64,000 nt of DNA. Origin: Bidens hawaiensis. Its lineage: Eukaryota > Streptophyta > Magnoliopsida > Asterales > Asteraceae. Below the pieces are notes generated by a model. It was given only the letters and a program-made list of their open reading frames with translations. It made no database searches and was not told the origin of the DNA. Below are positions 44,301 through 53,884 of the stretch, in pieces. The DNA lies in NCBI GenBank assembly GCA_021521415.1, contig JAIQDT010001727.1, positions 124,001 to 188,000 of the forward strand. The letters are read 5' to 3'. Position 1 is the first letter of the stretch; the number at the start of each line of letters is the position of its first letter. Made by a program: the position numbers and the translations under genes.

Positions 44301-44607
44301 TCACCAACTATTCGTAGTTGACCCGTTTTCTTTACATGTTTTCTAGGTATGCCCAAGTTGGAATGATTGATATGTGCTTAATGATCTGTGCTACTTGTTG
44401 GAAGCTTGCTGATCTATATTTTGTAATGAATATATTAATGTCTTATCGGTAAAACTTGTGTGTAACACCTAGACAGTAACGAAACTTGCAACAATGTAAT
44501 ATGATATAAATTAATGTAGTGGTATTTTCTTTATAAGCAATGCTGTTGATATCAGATGTGTCTGTTGCATCCCGTGTACGTTTCCGCTGCGGTTACGGGG
44601 TGTTACA
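41363..44607 (+). repeat. 5' LTR of the outer Gypsy (first 4 bases lost)
   Basis: Begins ACGATTCCGGCAAATCC where the 3' LTR has TGTAACGATTCC, and ends GGGGTGTTACA. Contains a 35-bp array near 43989-44236 (7 units), a local 120-130-bp duplication around 42180-42470 (GTGAAAACCCGAGATG...TGATCAAG...TATACAAGTTATAC), and TATA-like TATATAAAA near 43302. Confidence 0.93.
43989..44236. repeat. 35-bp hairpin array, 7 units, in the 5' LTR
   Basis: Unit TTGTTCTGGGGTAACTTAG then TTCCCAGAGGTTATTA, where TCTGGG and CCCAGA face each other around an 11-nt spacer. Units alternate ACTTAG/ACATAG and CCAGAG/CCGGAG variants. A GGGTTAACATTGTCCCCGGA cousin occurs upstream at about 43660 and 43695. Confidence 0.92.
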
Positions 44608-44612
44608 GAACT

Positions 44613-44630
44613 TGGTATCAGAGCCATTGG
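44613..44630 (+). other. Primer-binding site of the outer Gypsy
   Basis: TGGTATCAGAGCCATTGG starts five bases after the LTR and matches the initiator tRNA-Met 3' end. Confidence 0.92.
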
Positions 44631-45145
44631 TTATAAAGAATTAGGATGTCTTTAAAAGATACCTAAAATATAACCAGTAGCTCAAGTATTATAGGATCTG
44701 AATATCAACTAAATATATATTGTGACGAGATCGGGATGAACTTGGATGGACAAGTGGGTTATTATGGTCCGGAACATAATAACAGACTTGTCTACACGAG
44801 GGAATTCAGGGGAAGTCACGGGGGACTTTAATAGGTAAAATTGGCAACATATGTGCAAATATGTGATAATATTGTTATGTGGTCAAGTTGTATAAGTAAG
44901 TGCATATTAATTTGATTATGATTTACACTATGGAAAGAACTATATGTTTGTTAACTTGTGTGCAGGTAATATGTCAAGAACCCCCAGTGTGTCGATCGAG
45001 GAGGACCCGGAGGAGGTCAGCTCCGGGGACTCCGGGAGCCCACTTGTAGCATCTAGCACCGAGCCTTCCGAGGCTAGCTTTAGGAGTTCCGGCCAGTCCT
45101 CCTCAGCTAGGATGGCCAGATCCCCGACCCCACCCGCACCACAGG

Positions 45146-47209
45146 TGTAACACCCCGACCAAAGGCGGATTATACATCGGGGCGCCACATATTGTTTCAT
45201 TACTCGTGACACTATTGGGTGTCAATATTTAATAAATACATTCATTCGCGCACGCGCAGAGTAAACACAGATAACATAAATCATCATAAATCAATATATT
45301 ATAAATCATAATATTCGAACAGCAAAAACTTGTCTTGATACATTTTAATCTAGGTCCAAAATAAAGAAAACTTCCTACGTGTCCACAAGCTCCAAAACAG
45401 CTACTGCAAACCTGAACATGTGTTAAAATAAACGTCAAACACTTGCGTGTTGGTGAGAAATCAAGTTTAATACAATACATAGATAACAATAATTCTGCGC
45501 GCAACACGTGTATGTCTGGTGTTTAACAAGGGTGTAATCAGATTGTGATCAAGCCTAAATAGATCATAGCTCATAGTTCATAGTTCAATCCGTGCTCCCA
45601 AATGAGCACAAAAACGAGAAAACATCTGTGCAAGTGTAAACAAAGAAAACCGTAAACGATAGGTCTCCCGTGTTCATCTAATGGATCCATGAAAACTGCG
45701 GAATAGGCCGAACAAAGCGGTTAATGATGCACACATACAAATAAACAGCCAAGTAAACGTCCTCAACACATGGGATACTGCGCGACTAAAGTTCATAAAC
45801 AAGTTAAGACTCAAGTTTGTACGAACACATGAACATCCCAAAACATTAAAAGCAAAAAGGGATTAGGTACGAGATTACTCACTTGATAACGATGCGGTGT
45901 AAGATAAAGCAAGAACCAACTTTTAAACAAGCACAAGTTAACCTATAAACAAGATTATTGTTTTAATGATTTGTTTTAAGTCTTGATTACAAGTTAGCAT
46001 AATTAATAAGTAAGTTATTATATATAATATATATTACCGGAAAAACAGGGCAGAACAGGGAGGAAGACGGAGGCAGAGAGGGAGGCGGCAGAGAGAGCAA
46101 GGAGGAGGACAGGAGAGATTAAGTGTTTTGTGTGTGTAGTGTTAGGAAAAATAATACTATTATTTATAGAGAAACCCTAGGGAACACAATCCCTAGAAAA
46201 AGGGGAAAAGATCTCAAAAAGCAAAAGATTCCAAAAGCAAAAGATATCAAAAGATATGGTAGCAGGGAAAAAGAGAAAAAGCTGACAGGTAACAGTAAAA
46301 AGGCATGGGCGGATCAGATAAAGGTACTGGTCAAAGCATGGAAAAAGCAGATTTCCAAAGATAATGTCAGTCACTTTTTCTGCCAACCAATGGGGTTGGT
46401 GCGCATGCTGCGCCAAAAGTGGCTTTTCAGACATAAAGCAGATTAGGTCAACAGCACAAAAGATAAGACAACACAAAAGCAAACGGCTAGATTAAACAGA
46501 AGAAAACTCAAAGGGTTTAGCGCGAGAAGGCTCGAGCGCGAAGGCAGACATAGAAGGTCAAGAGAGCGCGAGCGCGAAGGCAGACAGAACCAACCTTAAC
46601 GCGTCGCGGAAAGGACTACATTTCTAAGCGCGCCGCGGGAAGAATCACATTTCTTAGCGCGCCGCGGGAGGAACTAAAATTCCTAGCGCGCCGCGGGAAG
46701 AACTATAATTCTTCGCGCGTCGAGGGATGAACTACGATTCTTAGCGCGCTGCGAGAAGAACTACAAATCCTTAGCGCGTCGCGGGAAGAACTACCGTTCT
46801 TAGCGCGCTGCGAGAAGAATTACAATTCTTAGCGCGCTGCGAGAAGAGTTCGTCTCGCGTATCGCTGTAACAGGTGGTCTTCACGCAGGCTTCCTTGTAA
46901 GGAGTCTGGCGCGTGGAGCTGCGCAGACAACCTTAGGCGGGAAGGAACAAAGGACAAGCAAAGAGTTAGAAGAAAAAGAGGGAAACAAGGCGTAAGGGCG
47001 GGACGGCGACAAGAGGGAAAAGAAGGCGGAAAGAGAGAAGGAGAGGGACGGGACGGCGGAAAGAAAGAGAGAGAAAGAGGCGGGAAGGAAAATATATTAT
47101 TATTATTAAAAATAAAGTATAAGTATAAATAAATATTAAATCATAAAAGAAAGAGATCGGGTCAGAGAAACGGGTACCTGGGTCGGGTCGGATCGGGGCA
47201 GATGTCACA
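45146..47209 (-). repeat. 3' LTR of the inner Gypsy
   Basis: TGTGACATC...TGTTACA on the minus strand, 2064 bp. Contains the AGCGCG 29-bp array at 46598-46853. Bases 46481-47209 match 52354-53082 without indels (constant offset 5873). Confidence 0.92.
46598..46853. repeat. Nine-unit 29-bp array with AGCGCGCCGCGGG words
   Basis: Unit TTCTTAGCGCGCCGCGGGAAG then AACTACAA; GAAGAATTACAATTCTT shows facing arms AGAAT/ATTCT across unit junctions. A copy of the array is in the truncated LTR at 52471-52726. Confidence 0.9.
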
Positions 47210-47226
47210 GTCTCCCCTACTTTAAG

Positions 47227-47245
47227 AAATTTCGTCCCGAAATTT
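47227..47245. promoter_or_regulatory. Conserved palindrome before the PPT (inner Gypsy)
   Basis: AAATTTCGTCCCGAAATTT overlaps the pol stop. The minus-strand purine tract AAAGTAGGGGAGAC (47223-47210) follows, then the LTR. The outer Gypsy has AAATTTCGAGGACGAAATTT at 58591-58610 in the same place. Confidence 0.8.
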
Positions 47246-50200
47246 ATCTCGAAGTAGGTTGCGCAGAGAACAGGTGCGGGTACTTGATCTTCATTTGATC
47301 TTCCCTTTCCCATGTAAACTCGGCTCCGCGCTTGGACTCCCAGCGAACTTTCACGATAGGGATGCGACTGCGCTTGGTTTGCTTTACCTCGCGATCCATA
47401 ATCTCAACAGGCTTCTCAACGAAATGCATAGATTCATCAACTTGAACTTCATCAAGCGGAATGTGAAGGTTCTCGTCAGCTAAACACTTCTTGAGATTGG
47501 ATACATGGAACGTTGGATGCACATTACTGAGCGCGGGCGGCAGGTCTAGTCTGTAGGCAACTTTTCCTACACGCGCGAGAATCTTGAATGGACCAACATA
47601 ACGAGGAGCAAGCTTACCTTTCTTCCCAAAGCGGACAACACCCTTCCAGGGCGACACTTTGAGGAGAACAAGATCACCAACTTGAAATTCGAGAGGCTTC
47701 CGCTTACGATCTGCGTAACTCTTCTGTCGGCTTCTGGCAGTCAGCAGATGATCACGGATCTTGGCGATTTTATCGGTTGTCTCTTGAACAAGTTCGGGTC
47801 CTGTGATTTGAGCTTCTCCCACTTCGCTCCAACAAATCGGGGAGCGGCACTTACGACCGTAAAGTGCTTCAAATGGGGCCATACCGATACTGGAATGATA
47901 GCTGTTATTATAAGAGAACTCAATCAAAGGCAGGTGTGAATCCCAATTACCTCCAAAATCAAGAACACAAGATCGGAGCATATCCTCAAGAGTTTGAATA
48001 GTTCGCTCAGACTGACCGTCAGTCTGAGGATGATATGCCGTACTCATGTCCAAGCGAGTTCCTAGCGCAGATTGGAGAGATTTCCAAAAGCGAGATATAA
48101 AACGGCCATCGCGATCGGATATGATGCTCAAAGGAGTACCATGGCGGCAGACAATCTCCTTGACATAAAGCTGCGCGAGTTGCTCAACACGGTAGTTTTC
48201 ACGAATGGGCAGGAAGTGAGCAGACTTAGTCAAACGATCCACTATTACCCAAATGCTATCATGTTTGCTTGCTGTCAAAGGTAACTTGGTAATAAAGTCC
48301 ATCGCTACACATTCCCATTTCCACGTAGGAATTTCTGGTTGTTCGAGCAAACCAGATGGGCGTTGATGTTCAGCTTTTACCTTAGAACAAGTCAGGCATT
48401 TAGCTACGAACATAGCAATATCCTTTTTCATACCGGGCCACCAATAAGTAATGCGCAAATCCTTGTACATCTTATCAGCGCCAGGATGAACGGAATATCG
48501 AGATTTGTGCGCTTCACTCAGGATATCAGCGCGAAGATTCTCATCACAGGGAATCCAGATGCGATTAAGATAGCAGAGAATTCCACTCAGATTAGGGACA
48601 AAGTGCGCTTCCGCGCCACACGCTAACTCGGCGCGAAGATTACCATTACTGATGGATGCGCGCTGCGCGTCACGAATGCGCGATTCAAGGTTGCTTTGGA
48701 TCGGCGCGAAGTGAAGCTGGGTGCGCGGCAAGATACAGTTAAGCTGGCAGGGTTTTCGGCTGAGCGCATCGGCTACCACATTAGCCTTACCAGGATGATA
48801 CCGGATCTCACAATCGTAATCGCTGATGAGTTCGTTCCATCGGCGTTGTCTCATGTTGAGTTCCTTTTGATCAAAGATATGCTGAAGGCTTTTATGGTCA
48901 GTGTAGAGGATACACTTAGTACCATAAAGGTAGTGTCTCCAGATCTTCAAGGCAAAAACAACTGCACCAAGTTCGAGGTCGTGAGTTGTATAATTCTTTT
49001 CGTGAACCTTAAGTTGCCTTGATGCGTAAGCGATAACCTTGCCTCGTTGCATAAGAACACAACCGAGACCTTGGTTGGAGGCATCGCAGTACACGACAAA
49101 ATCATCATTACCCTCAGGTAGCGCAAGGACAGGAGCTTCACACAACAATCGCTTGAGCGATAGAAAGGCTTCTTCTTGCTTCGAGCCCCAAATATATGGT
49201 TTACCTTTGTGCGTTAGAGCTGTTAAAGGCAAAGCGATTTTCGAGAAGTTCGAAATGAAGCGCCGGTAATAACCAGCTAAGCCCAGAAAGGAACGGATCT
49301 CAGAAGGAGTGGTCGGCGTAATCCAGTTCTTGATTGCCTCAATCTTGGATGGGTCGACATGAATACCCATCTTGTTCACAACATGGCCAAGAAACTGTAC
49401 TTCATCAGACCAAAATTCACACTTGGAAAGCTTGGCAAAGAGCTGCTCGGCTCTAAGCTTTTGCAATACCATTCGGAGATGTTGCTCATGCTCGGCCTTG
49501 GTCTTAGAATAAATCAGAACGTCATCGATAAACACAATCACGAATTTATCCAAGAAAGGCCTACACACCCGATTCATTAGATCCATGAAAACGGCGGGTG
49601 CGTTGGTTAAACCGAAGGACATGACCAAGAATTCAAAATGGCCATAACGAGTTCGAAAAGCAGTCTTCGGAACATCTTCATCGCGGATGCGCAACTGGTG
49701 ATAGCCAGAGCGGAGATCAATCTTAGAAAAACAAGAGGCACCTTGGAGTTGATCAAAGAGGTCGTCAATACGCGGTAAGGGATACCGGTTTTTAATGGTG
49801 AGTTTGTTCAACTCGCGGTAATCTATACACATGCGAAACGATCCATCTTTCTTTTTAACGAACAACACCGGAGCACCCCAGGGCGAAGAGCTAGGGCGAA
49901 TGAATCCTTTAGCAGTCAACTCTTGAAGTTGGCTTGCCAATTCTTGCATTTCAGCGGGCGCAAGACGATAAGGAGATTTAGCTACGGGGAAAGCACCAGG
50001 GACAAGATCAATACGGAACTCAACTTCACGAGCGGGAGGGATACCAGGAAGATCATCAGGAAAAACTTCAGGAAAATCACGCACAACAGGGATATCGCGA
50101 AGCTTCTTCTTTTCTTCGGCAGGTTTAACCACATGGGCTAAAAATGCAATACACCTTTTCCGCATGAGCCTTCGGGCTTCGGCGCAAGACATAAGTTTAA

Positions 50201-50564
50201 GACCGCGGGAGGGTTTTTCGCCGTAGATGTGAAGATCACCATTTTCTCGAGGAATGCGAATCATCTTCTTGGCGCAAATAACTTCGGCGCGATTATGCGT
50301 AAGCCAGTCCATACCAATAATAACATCAAAGCTTCCAAGAGGCATGGGGATGAGGTCGATCAGAAAATCGTTTTCGTTAAGGTTAAGCGTGCAATATTTA
50401 ATCACAGAGTTAATTAAAACAGTTTCGCCATTAGCCAATTCAACTGAAAAATCTTCTTTTAAGTTATCGCGCGGTCGCGCAAGCTTCTGCTCAAAGGCGC
50501 GAGAGATAAAACTTCGATCGGCGCCAGTATCAAAAAGTACAGAAGCATAAAATCCGTTAAGCAA
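47244..50564 (-). CDS. Gypsy pol polyprotein, intact frame (inner element)
   Basis: 1106 codons without a stop. Protease [15 protein letters not shown] at the start. RT has [35 protein letters not shown] and catalytic FIDDVLIYS (near 49530-49504). RNase H has [16 protein letters not shown] (near 49100). The integrase zinc region [10 protein letters not shown]...CLTCSKVK lies near 48510-48390, with D in [10 protein letters not shown] in ISDRDGRF and E in [14 protein letters not shown]. The end is chromodomain-like, [16 protein letters not shown]. It is in the same frame as gag, separated by one TAA at 50597-50595. Matches Tekay-type chromovirus pol in order and length. No missing catalytic residue seen. 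Confidence 0.93.
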   Translation of the reverse strand: MLNGFYASVLFDTGADRSFISRAFEQKLARPRDNLKEDFSVELANGETVLINSVIKYCTLNLNENDFLIDLIPMPLGSFDVIIGMDWLTHNRAEVICAKKMIRIPRENGDLHIYGEKPSRGLKLMSCAEARRLMRKRCIAFLAHVVKPAEEKKKLRDIPVVRDFPEVFPDDLPGIPPAREVEFRIDLVPGAFPVAKSPYRLAPAEMQELASQLQELTAKGFIRPSSSPWGAPVLFVKKKDGSFRMCIDYRELNKLTIKNRYPLPRIDDLFDQLQGASCFSKIDLRSGYHQLRIRDEDVPKTAFRTRYGHFEFLVMSFGLTNAPAVFMDLMNRVCRPFLDKFVIVFIDDVLIYSKTKAEHEQHLRMVLQKLRAEQLFAKLSKCEFWSDEVQFLGHVVNKMGIHVDPSKIEAIKNWITPTTPSEIRSFLGLAGYYRRFISNFSKIALPLTALTHKGKPYIWGSKQEEAFLSLKRLLCEAPVLALPEGNDDFVVYCDASNQGLGCVLMQRGKVIAYASRQLKVHEKNYTTHDLELGAVVFALKIWRHYLYGTKCILYTDHKSLQHIFDQKELNMRQRRWNELISDYDCEIRYHPGKANVVADALSRKPCQLNCILPRTQLHFAPIQSNLESRIRDAQRASISNGNLRAELACGAEAHFVPNLSGILCYLNRIWIPCDENLRADILSEAHKSRYSVHPGADKMYKDLRITYWWPGMKKDIAMFVAKCLTCSKVKAEHQRPSGLLEQPEIPTWKWECVAMDFITKLPLTASKHDSIWVIVDRLTKSAHFLPIRENYRVEQLAQLYVKEIVCRHGTPLSIISDRDGRFISRFWKSLQSALGTRLDMSTAYHPQTDGQSERTIQTLEDMLRSCVLDFGGNWDSHLPLIEFSYNNSYHSSIGMAPFEALYGRKCRSPICWSEVGEAQITGPELVQETTDKIAKIRDHLLTARSRQKSYADRKRKPLEFQVGDLVLLKVSPWKGVVRFGKKGKLAPRYVGPFKILARVGKVAYRLDLPPALSNVHPTFHVSNLKKCLADENLHIPLDEVQVDESMHFVEKPVEIMDREVKQTKRSRIPIVKVRWESKRGAEFTWEREDQMKIKYPHLFSAQPTSR

Positions 50565-50594
50565 AAATGTACCATTAACTACGTCATTATTCGC

Positions 50595-51860
50595 TTACGC
50601 TTGGTGCGCGGTTATGTTAAAAGCTCGTCCACGCGTCACTTGGTTTGAAATCTGGTTCACCGGATTCGCTTGTGTGATTTGCACTTGTAGCCTTGGGCAC
50701 GCGTTCCGGAAATGACTGGGATCACCGCAGTTATAGCACGACCTGGGTCGTGGGTTTTGGTAGGTTGGTTGTGGGTTCTGCGGGTAGACTGGTGGTGTTG
50801 GCGCAGTTGGGTTGGCGAGAGGGACTCTACAGTATTCGGCAGAGTGACCAACACGGCCACATCGGTTACATTGTCGACACGGGGTTTGGGTTGGGTGGTG
50901 AAGTCTACAGGTTGGGCAAAAGGGTTGATTTCCTGTGTAAGGTTTCTTAAGTGGCGGGGCAGGGAGTGCGGGGTTGGTTAAGGCATAGTTATGGACTACA
51001 GGAGGTGTTGGGTAGGCTGTCAGTGGGTTAGGCGTGTAAACTGGAGGTTGGTAGATGGGTTGCTGGACAATGGGCGGGTTGGTAAGCGCATAGGCTTTGC
51101 GCCTGCGCTTGAGGTTGTTACGGTTTGAGGGTTCTGGTTTGGTTTCTGTTGGTTCAGGAACAGTCTTGGTGAGTTTGGCCTTTTCTGTTCCCCGCAGGAA
51201 CAGGGTTCCTGCTCTGACATGGTTGTCGCTGAGCACAGCGGCCAACTCGATGGCGTCAGAGAGGGTAACTGGGTTTCTGGCCCATACAGAATCTTGAATT
51301 TCCATGGGGAGACCCCCAAGGAATTTCTCTATGGCTCGGCGGGAAGGGGTAACAAGGTGAGGGACAAGCAGGCTTAGTTCATGGAAACGCGTCGCGTACT
51401 CGCGCGCTTCGCCACTGTATTGCTTAAGATTCCAAAATTCTTCCTCCAGGCGCTTAACTTCGTTGGGAGGGCAGAATTCTTGCGTCAGAATTTCCTTGAA
51501 TTCCTCCCAGAGCATGCTAGAAGCAGTTTCTGCGCCACGCGCATGAGCTACTCCATTCCACCATGTAAGCGCTCTAGATTCCAGGACACTGGAAGCATAC
51601 AGGGTTCGTCTGTCTGAGGGGCATTGGGTGTGGAGGAAAGTGTTTTCTATTTTCTCAAGCCATTGGAGCATCACGGTGGCTCCTTCAAGGCCTGTGAACT
51701 TTGGAGGGTTACCCGCATTAAAGGACTTAATATTGTAACCGGAGGTATTGTTTTGGCTCAAAGCTTGGGCTATTGCGGCGGCCATTTCCTGGGAACGTTG
51801 CTGCGAACGTCTGCGCGAGGCTTCTTTCTTCTTGAGATGGCGAGCTGATAGCGGAGGCAT
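50595..51860 (-). CDS. Gypsy gag (inner element)
   Basis: 421 codons from ATG 51860 (MPPLSARHLKKKEASRRR). The retrotransposon gag domain spans about residues 50-230 (NPPKFTGLEGATVMLQWLEK, LTWWNGVA, YATRFHELSLLVPHLVTP). A proline-rich linker follows, then two zinc knuckles, CNRCGRVGHSAEYC and CYNCGDPSHFRNAC, near residues 335-395. It ends at TAA, after which the same frame continues into protease with [13 protein letters not shown]. Normal Gypsy layout is one gag-pol frame, so this stop is either a point mutation or a read-through site. Confidence 0.9.
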   Translation of the reverse strand: MPPLSARHLKKKEASRRRSQQRSQEMAAAIAQALSQNNTSGYNIKSFNAGNPPKFTGLEGATVMLQWLEKIENTFLHTQCPSDRRTLYASSVLESRALTWWNGVAHARGAETASSMLWEEFKEILTQEFCPPNEVKRLEEEFWNLKQYSGEAREYATRFHELSLLVPHLVTPSRRAIEKFLGGLPMEIQDSVWARNPVTLSDAIELAAVLSDNHVRAGTLFLRGTEKAKLTKTVPEPTETKPEPSNRNNLKRRRKAYALTNPPIVQQPIYQPPVYTPNPLTAYPTPPVVHNYALTNPALPAPPLKKPYTGNQPFCPTCRLHHPTQTPCRQCNRCGRVGHSAEYCRVPLANPTAPTPPVYPQNPQPTYQNPRPRSCYNCGDPSHFRNACPRLQVQITQANPVNQISNQVTRGRAFNITAHQA

Positions 51861-51994
51861 TCTATAAAAGTTTTAATTTTAGTTAATATCTTGGTTTTAG
51901 CGCAAAGTATAACCTCGAAAAGCTTGGTTTCACGGAGTCAGTTACTGTCAAAAGTTAAAGTAAAATAAATGACCCTAAATGCAGACTTAATAAA

Positions 51995-52265
51995 GGTAAC
52001 AAATTCGAATCAAGAATCGACAATTCATGTATCACCATGAATTTCCGAATTCCCAATTTAAAATATACGAGCAAACGAGTATTGGAGATTGACGATTCAT
52101 GTATCACCATGACTTTTCAATCTTCAATATAAAATATACAAGAAAATGAGTATTGGAGGTTGACAATTCATGTATCACCATGACTTTTCAAGTCTCCAAC
52201 CTCAGAACATAATCGTAAATGGAAATTGAAAATCAACTATTCATGTATCACCATGACTTTTCGGA
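51995..52265. repeat. 72-bp hairpin array in the leader of the inner Gypsy
   Basis: Four units anchored on ATTCATGTATCACCATGA at about 52023, 52094, 52166 and 52239. TCATG and CATGA face each other, and outer arms GGAGATTGA/TCAATCTTC extend the pairing. Lies between gag and the truncated 5' LTR. Confidence 0.85.
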
Positions 52266-52353
52266 TTTTCAAATCCAACAAACGAATATGTAAGAAAATC
52301 AATAAAAATCGAAATTCAATCAAAAATCGAAATATCGCGAAATAAACAGAAGA

Positions 52354-53082
52354 AAACGGCTAGATTAAACAGAAGAAAACTCAAAGGGTTTAGCGCGAGA
52401 AGGCTCGAGCGCGAAGGCAGACATAGAAGGTCAAGAGAGCGCGAGCGCGAAGGCAGACAGAACCAACCTTAACGCGTCGCGGAAAGGACTACATTTCTAA
52501 GCGCGCCGCGGGAAGAATCACATTTCTTAGCGCGCCGCGGGAGGAACTAAAATTCCTAGCGCGCCGCGGGAAGAACTATAATTCTTCGCGCGTCGAGGGA
52601 TGAACTACGATTCTTAGCGCGCTGCGAGAAGAACTACAAATTCTTAGCGCGTCGCGGGAAGAACTACCGTTCTTAGCGCGCTGCGAGAAGAATTACAATT
52701 CTTAGCGCGCTGCGAGAAGAGTTCGTCTCGCGTATCGCTGTAACAGGTGGTCTTCACGCAGGCTTTCTTGTAAGGAGTCTGGCGCGTGGAGCTGCGCAGA
52801 CAACCTTAGGCGGGAAGGAACAAAGGACAAGCAAAGAGTTAGAAGAAAAAGAGGGAAACAAGGCGTAAGGGCGGGACGGCGACAAGAGGGAAAAGAAGGC
52901 GGAAAGAGAGAAGGAGAGGGACGGGACGGCGGAAAGAAAGAGAGAGAAAGAGGCGGGAAGGAAAATATATTATTATTATTAAAAATAAAGTATAAGTATA
53001 AATAAATATTAAATCATAAAAGAAAGAGATCGGGTCAGAGAAACGGGTACCTGGGTCGGGTCGGATCGGGGCAGATGTCACA
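52354..53082 (-). repeat. Truncated 5' LTR of the inner Gypsy
   Basis: Retains the first 729 bp of the LTR (minus strand TGTGACATC...CCGTTT) and then jumps into leader sequence. Deletion of R/U5 and PBS inferred. Confidence 0.9.
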
Positions 53083-53884
53083 ACAGGTCGCTCCTGCACC
53101 TCCTGGATTCGGACCCCGCCTCACGGCGCGGATCAGTATCCCACCGGTCCGACCTATCTCGCCCCCACCCAGACCTGCTACTCGTAGGGGCGAGTCCTCC
53201 AGCTCTCGTCCCGAGCCTGCGACTCTACCGGTGTGGGGTCTCCCGAGACAGGAACGGGACGCTGCGGCCTGGCTCCAAACGCTCACCGAACAGGTGAACG
53301 AGCACTCCGCCGCCTTGACGGTGGGAGTCCAAAGGAGAATGTACTTGGGTGATTGCATACTGGATCATCAGTATGCAATCACCCAGCTGAAGAGGGAGTG
53401 CTCATACTCCCAATGGATGCTTGACCGGATGGAGAGTCGGGTTCGGGTTATGATGGCGGTGTTAGTGGTGTTGGTGGCGATGTTGGTGGGGTTGGTTTAC
53501 CACCGTGTTTAGTTGTTTTGGGTTGGGGATAGACAGGGACCATTTTTTTTGATACTCTGTGTAAGTAGTTAGTGGTGATGCTAACATGGAGTGAATCTTG
53601 TTTAGTTATAATACAACCACTGGCCCCTAGGGTGGGTCTCTTTTGGGGCATATCATTATAGATACTTTTGGGTATCATTCAAGCACTGACCCCTTTACGG
53701 GTTATGTCAAGATGATGCCGACATAGGGCCCTTGTATTAAAACTTAGTTATGTAATGTTGACTGGAAAGTATGTAAACTGATGTTTGTGTAATATGTATC
53801 AATGTTTACTAATGAATGAAATATGTATTGTGTTTTATGATTTGAGATGGTATTGATTTTATGTATTTTCTTGATGTTGTGTAG

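Larger units (their letters stand above)
45146..53082 (-). mobile_element. Gypsy retrotransposon nested in the outer Gypsy leader
   Basis: Flanked by ACAGG at 45141-45145 and 53083-53087. On the minus strand: a truncated 5' LTR (53082-52354, 729 bp), a leader with a 72-bp hairpin array, gag (51860-50595), pol (50564-47244), PPT, and a full 3' LTR (47209-45146, 2064 bp). The remaining 729 bp of LTR differ from the 3' copy at about two positions. The missing 1335 bp of 5' LTR include the R/U5 end, and no PBS can be found, so the element cannot make normal cDNA although pol is open. Confidence 0.93.
44971..53512 (+). pseudogene. Leader ORF of the outer Gypsy, split by the inner Gypsy
   Basis: Two pieces, 44971-45145 and 53088-53512, are in frame with each other once the inner element and one copy of its ACAGG duplication are ignored. 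Together they make 200 codons including the stop, so the ORF was open until the insertion. The N-terminal half is acidic, serine/proline rich (MSRTPSVSIEEDPEEVSSG). The middle is proline/arginine rich, followed by a predicted helical part (DAAAWLQTLTEQVNEHSAAL). The C-terminus has a hydrophobic helix MMAVLVVLVAMLVGLVY ending shortly before the stop. It lies between the PBS and gag, 372 bp upstream of gag. It resembles a tail-anchored membrane protein in layout. I do not recognise the family and no function is claimed. Confidence 0.7.

Noticed and set aside
44971..53512. Envelope gene in the outer Gypsy
   Set aside because: The ORF is upstream of gag, has no signal peptide or cysteine-rich ectodomain, and only one C-terminal hydrophobic helix; env-like genes lie after pol.
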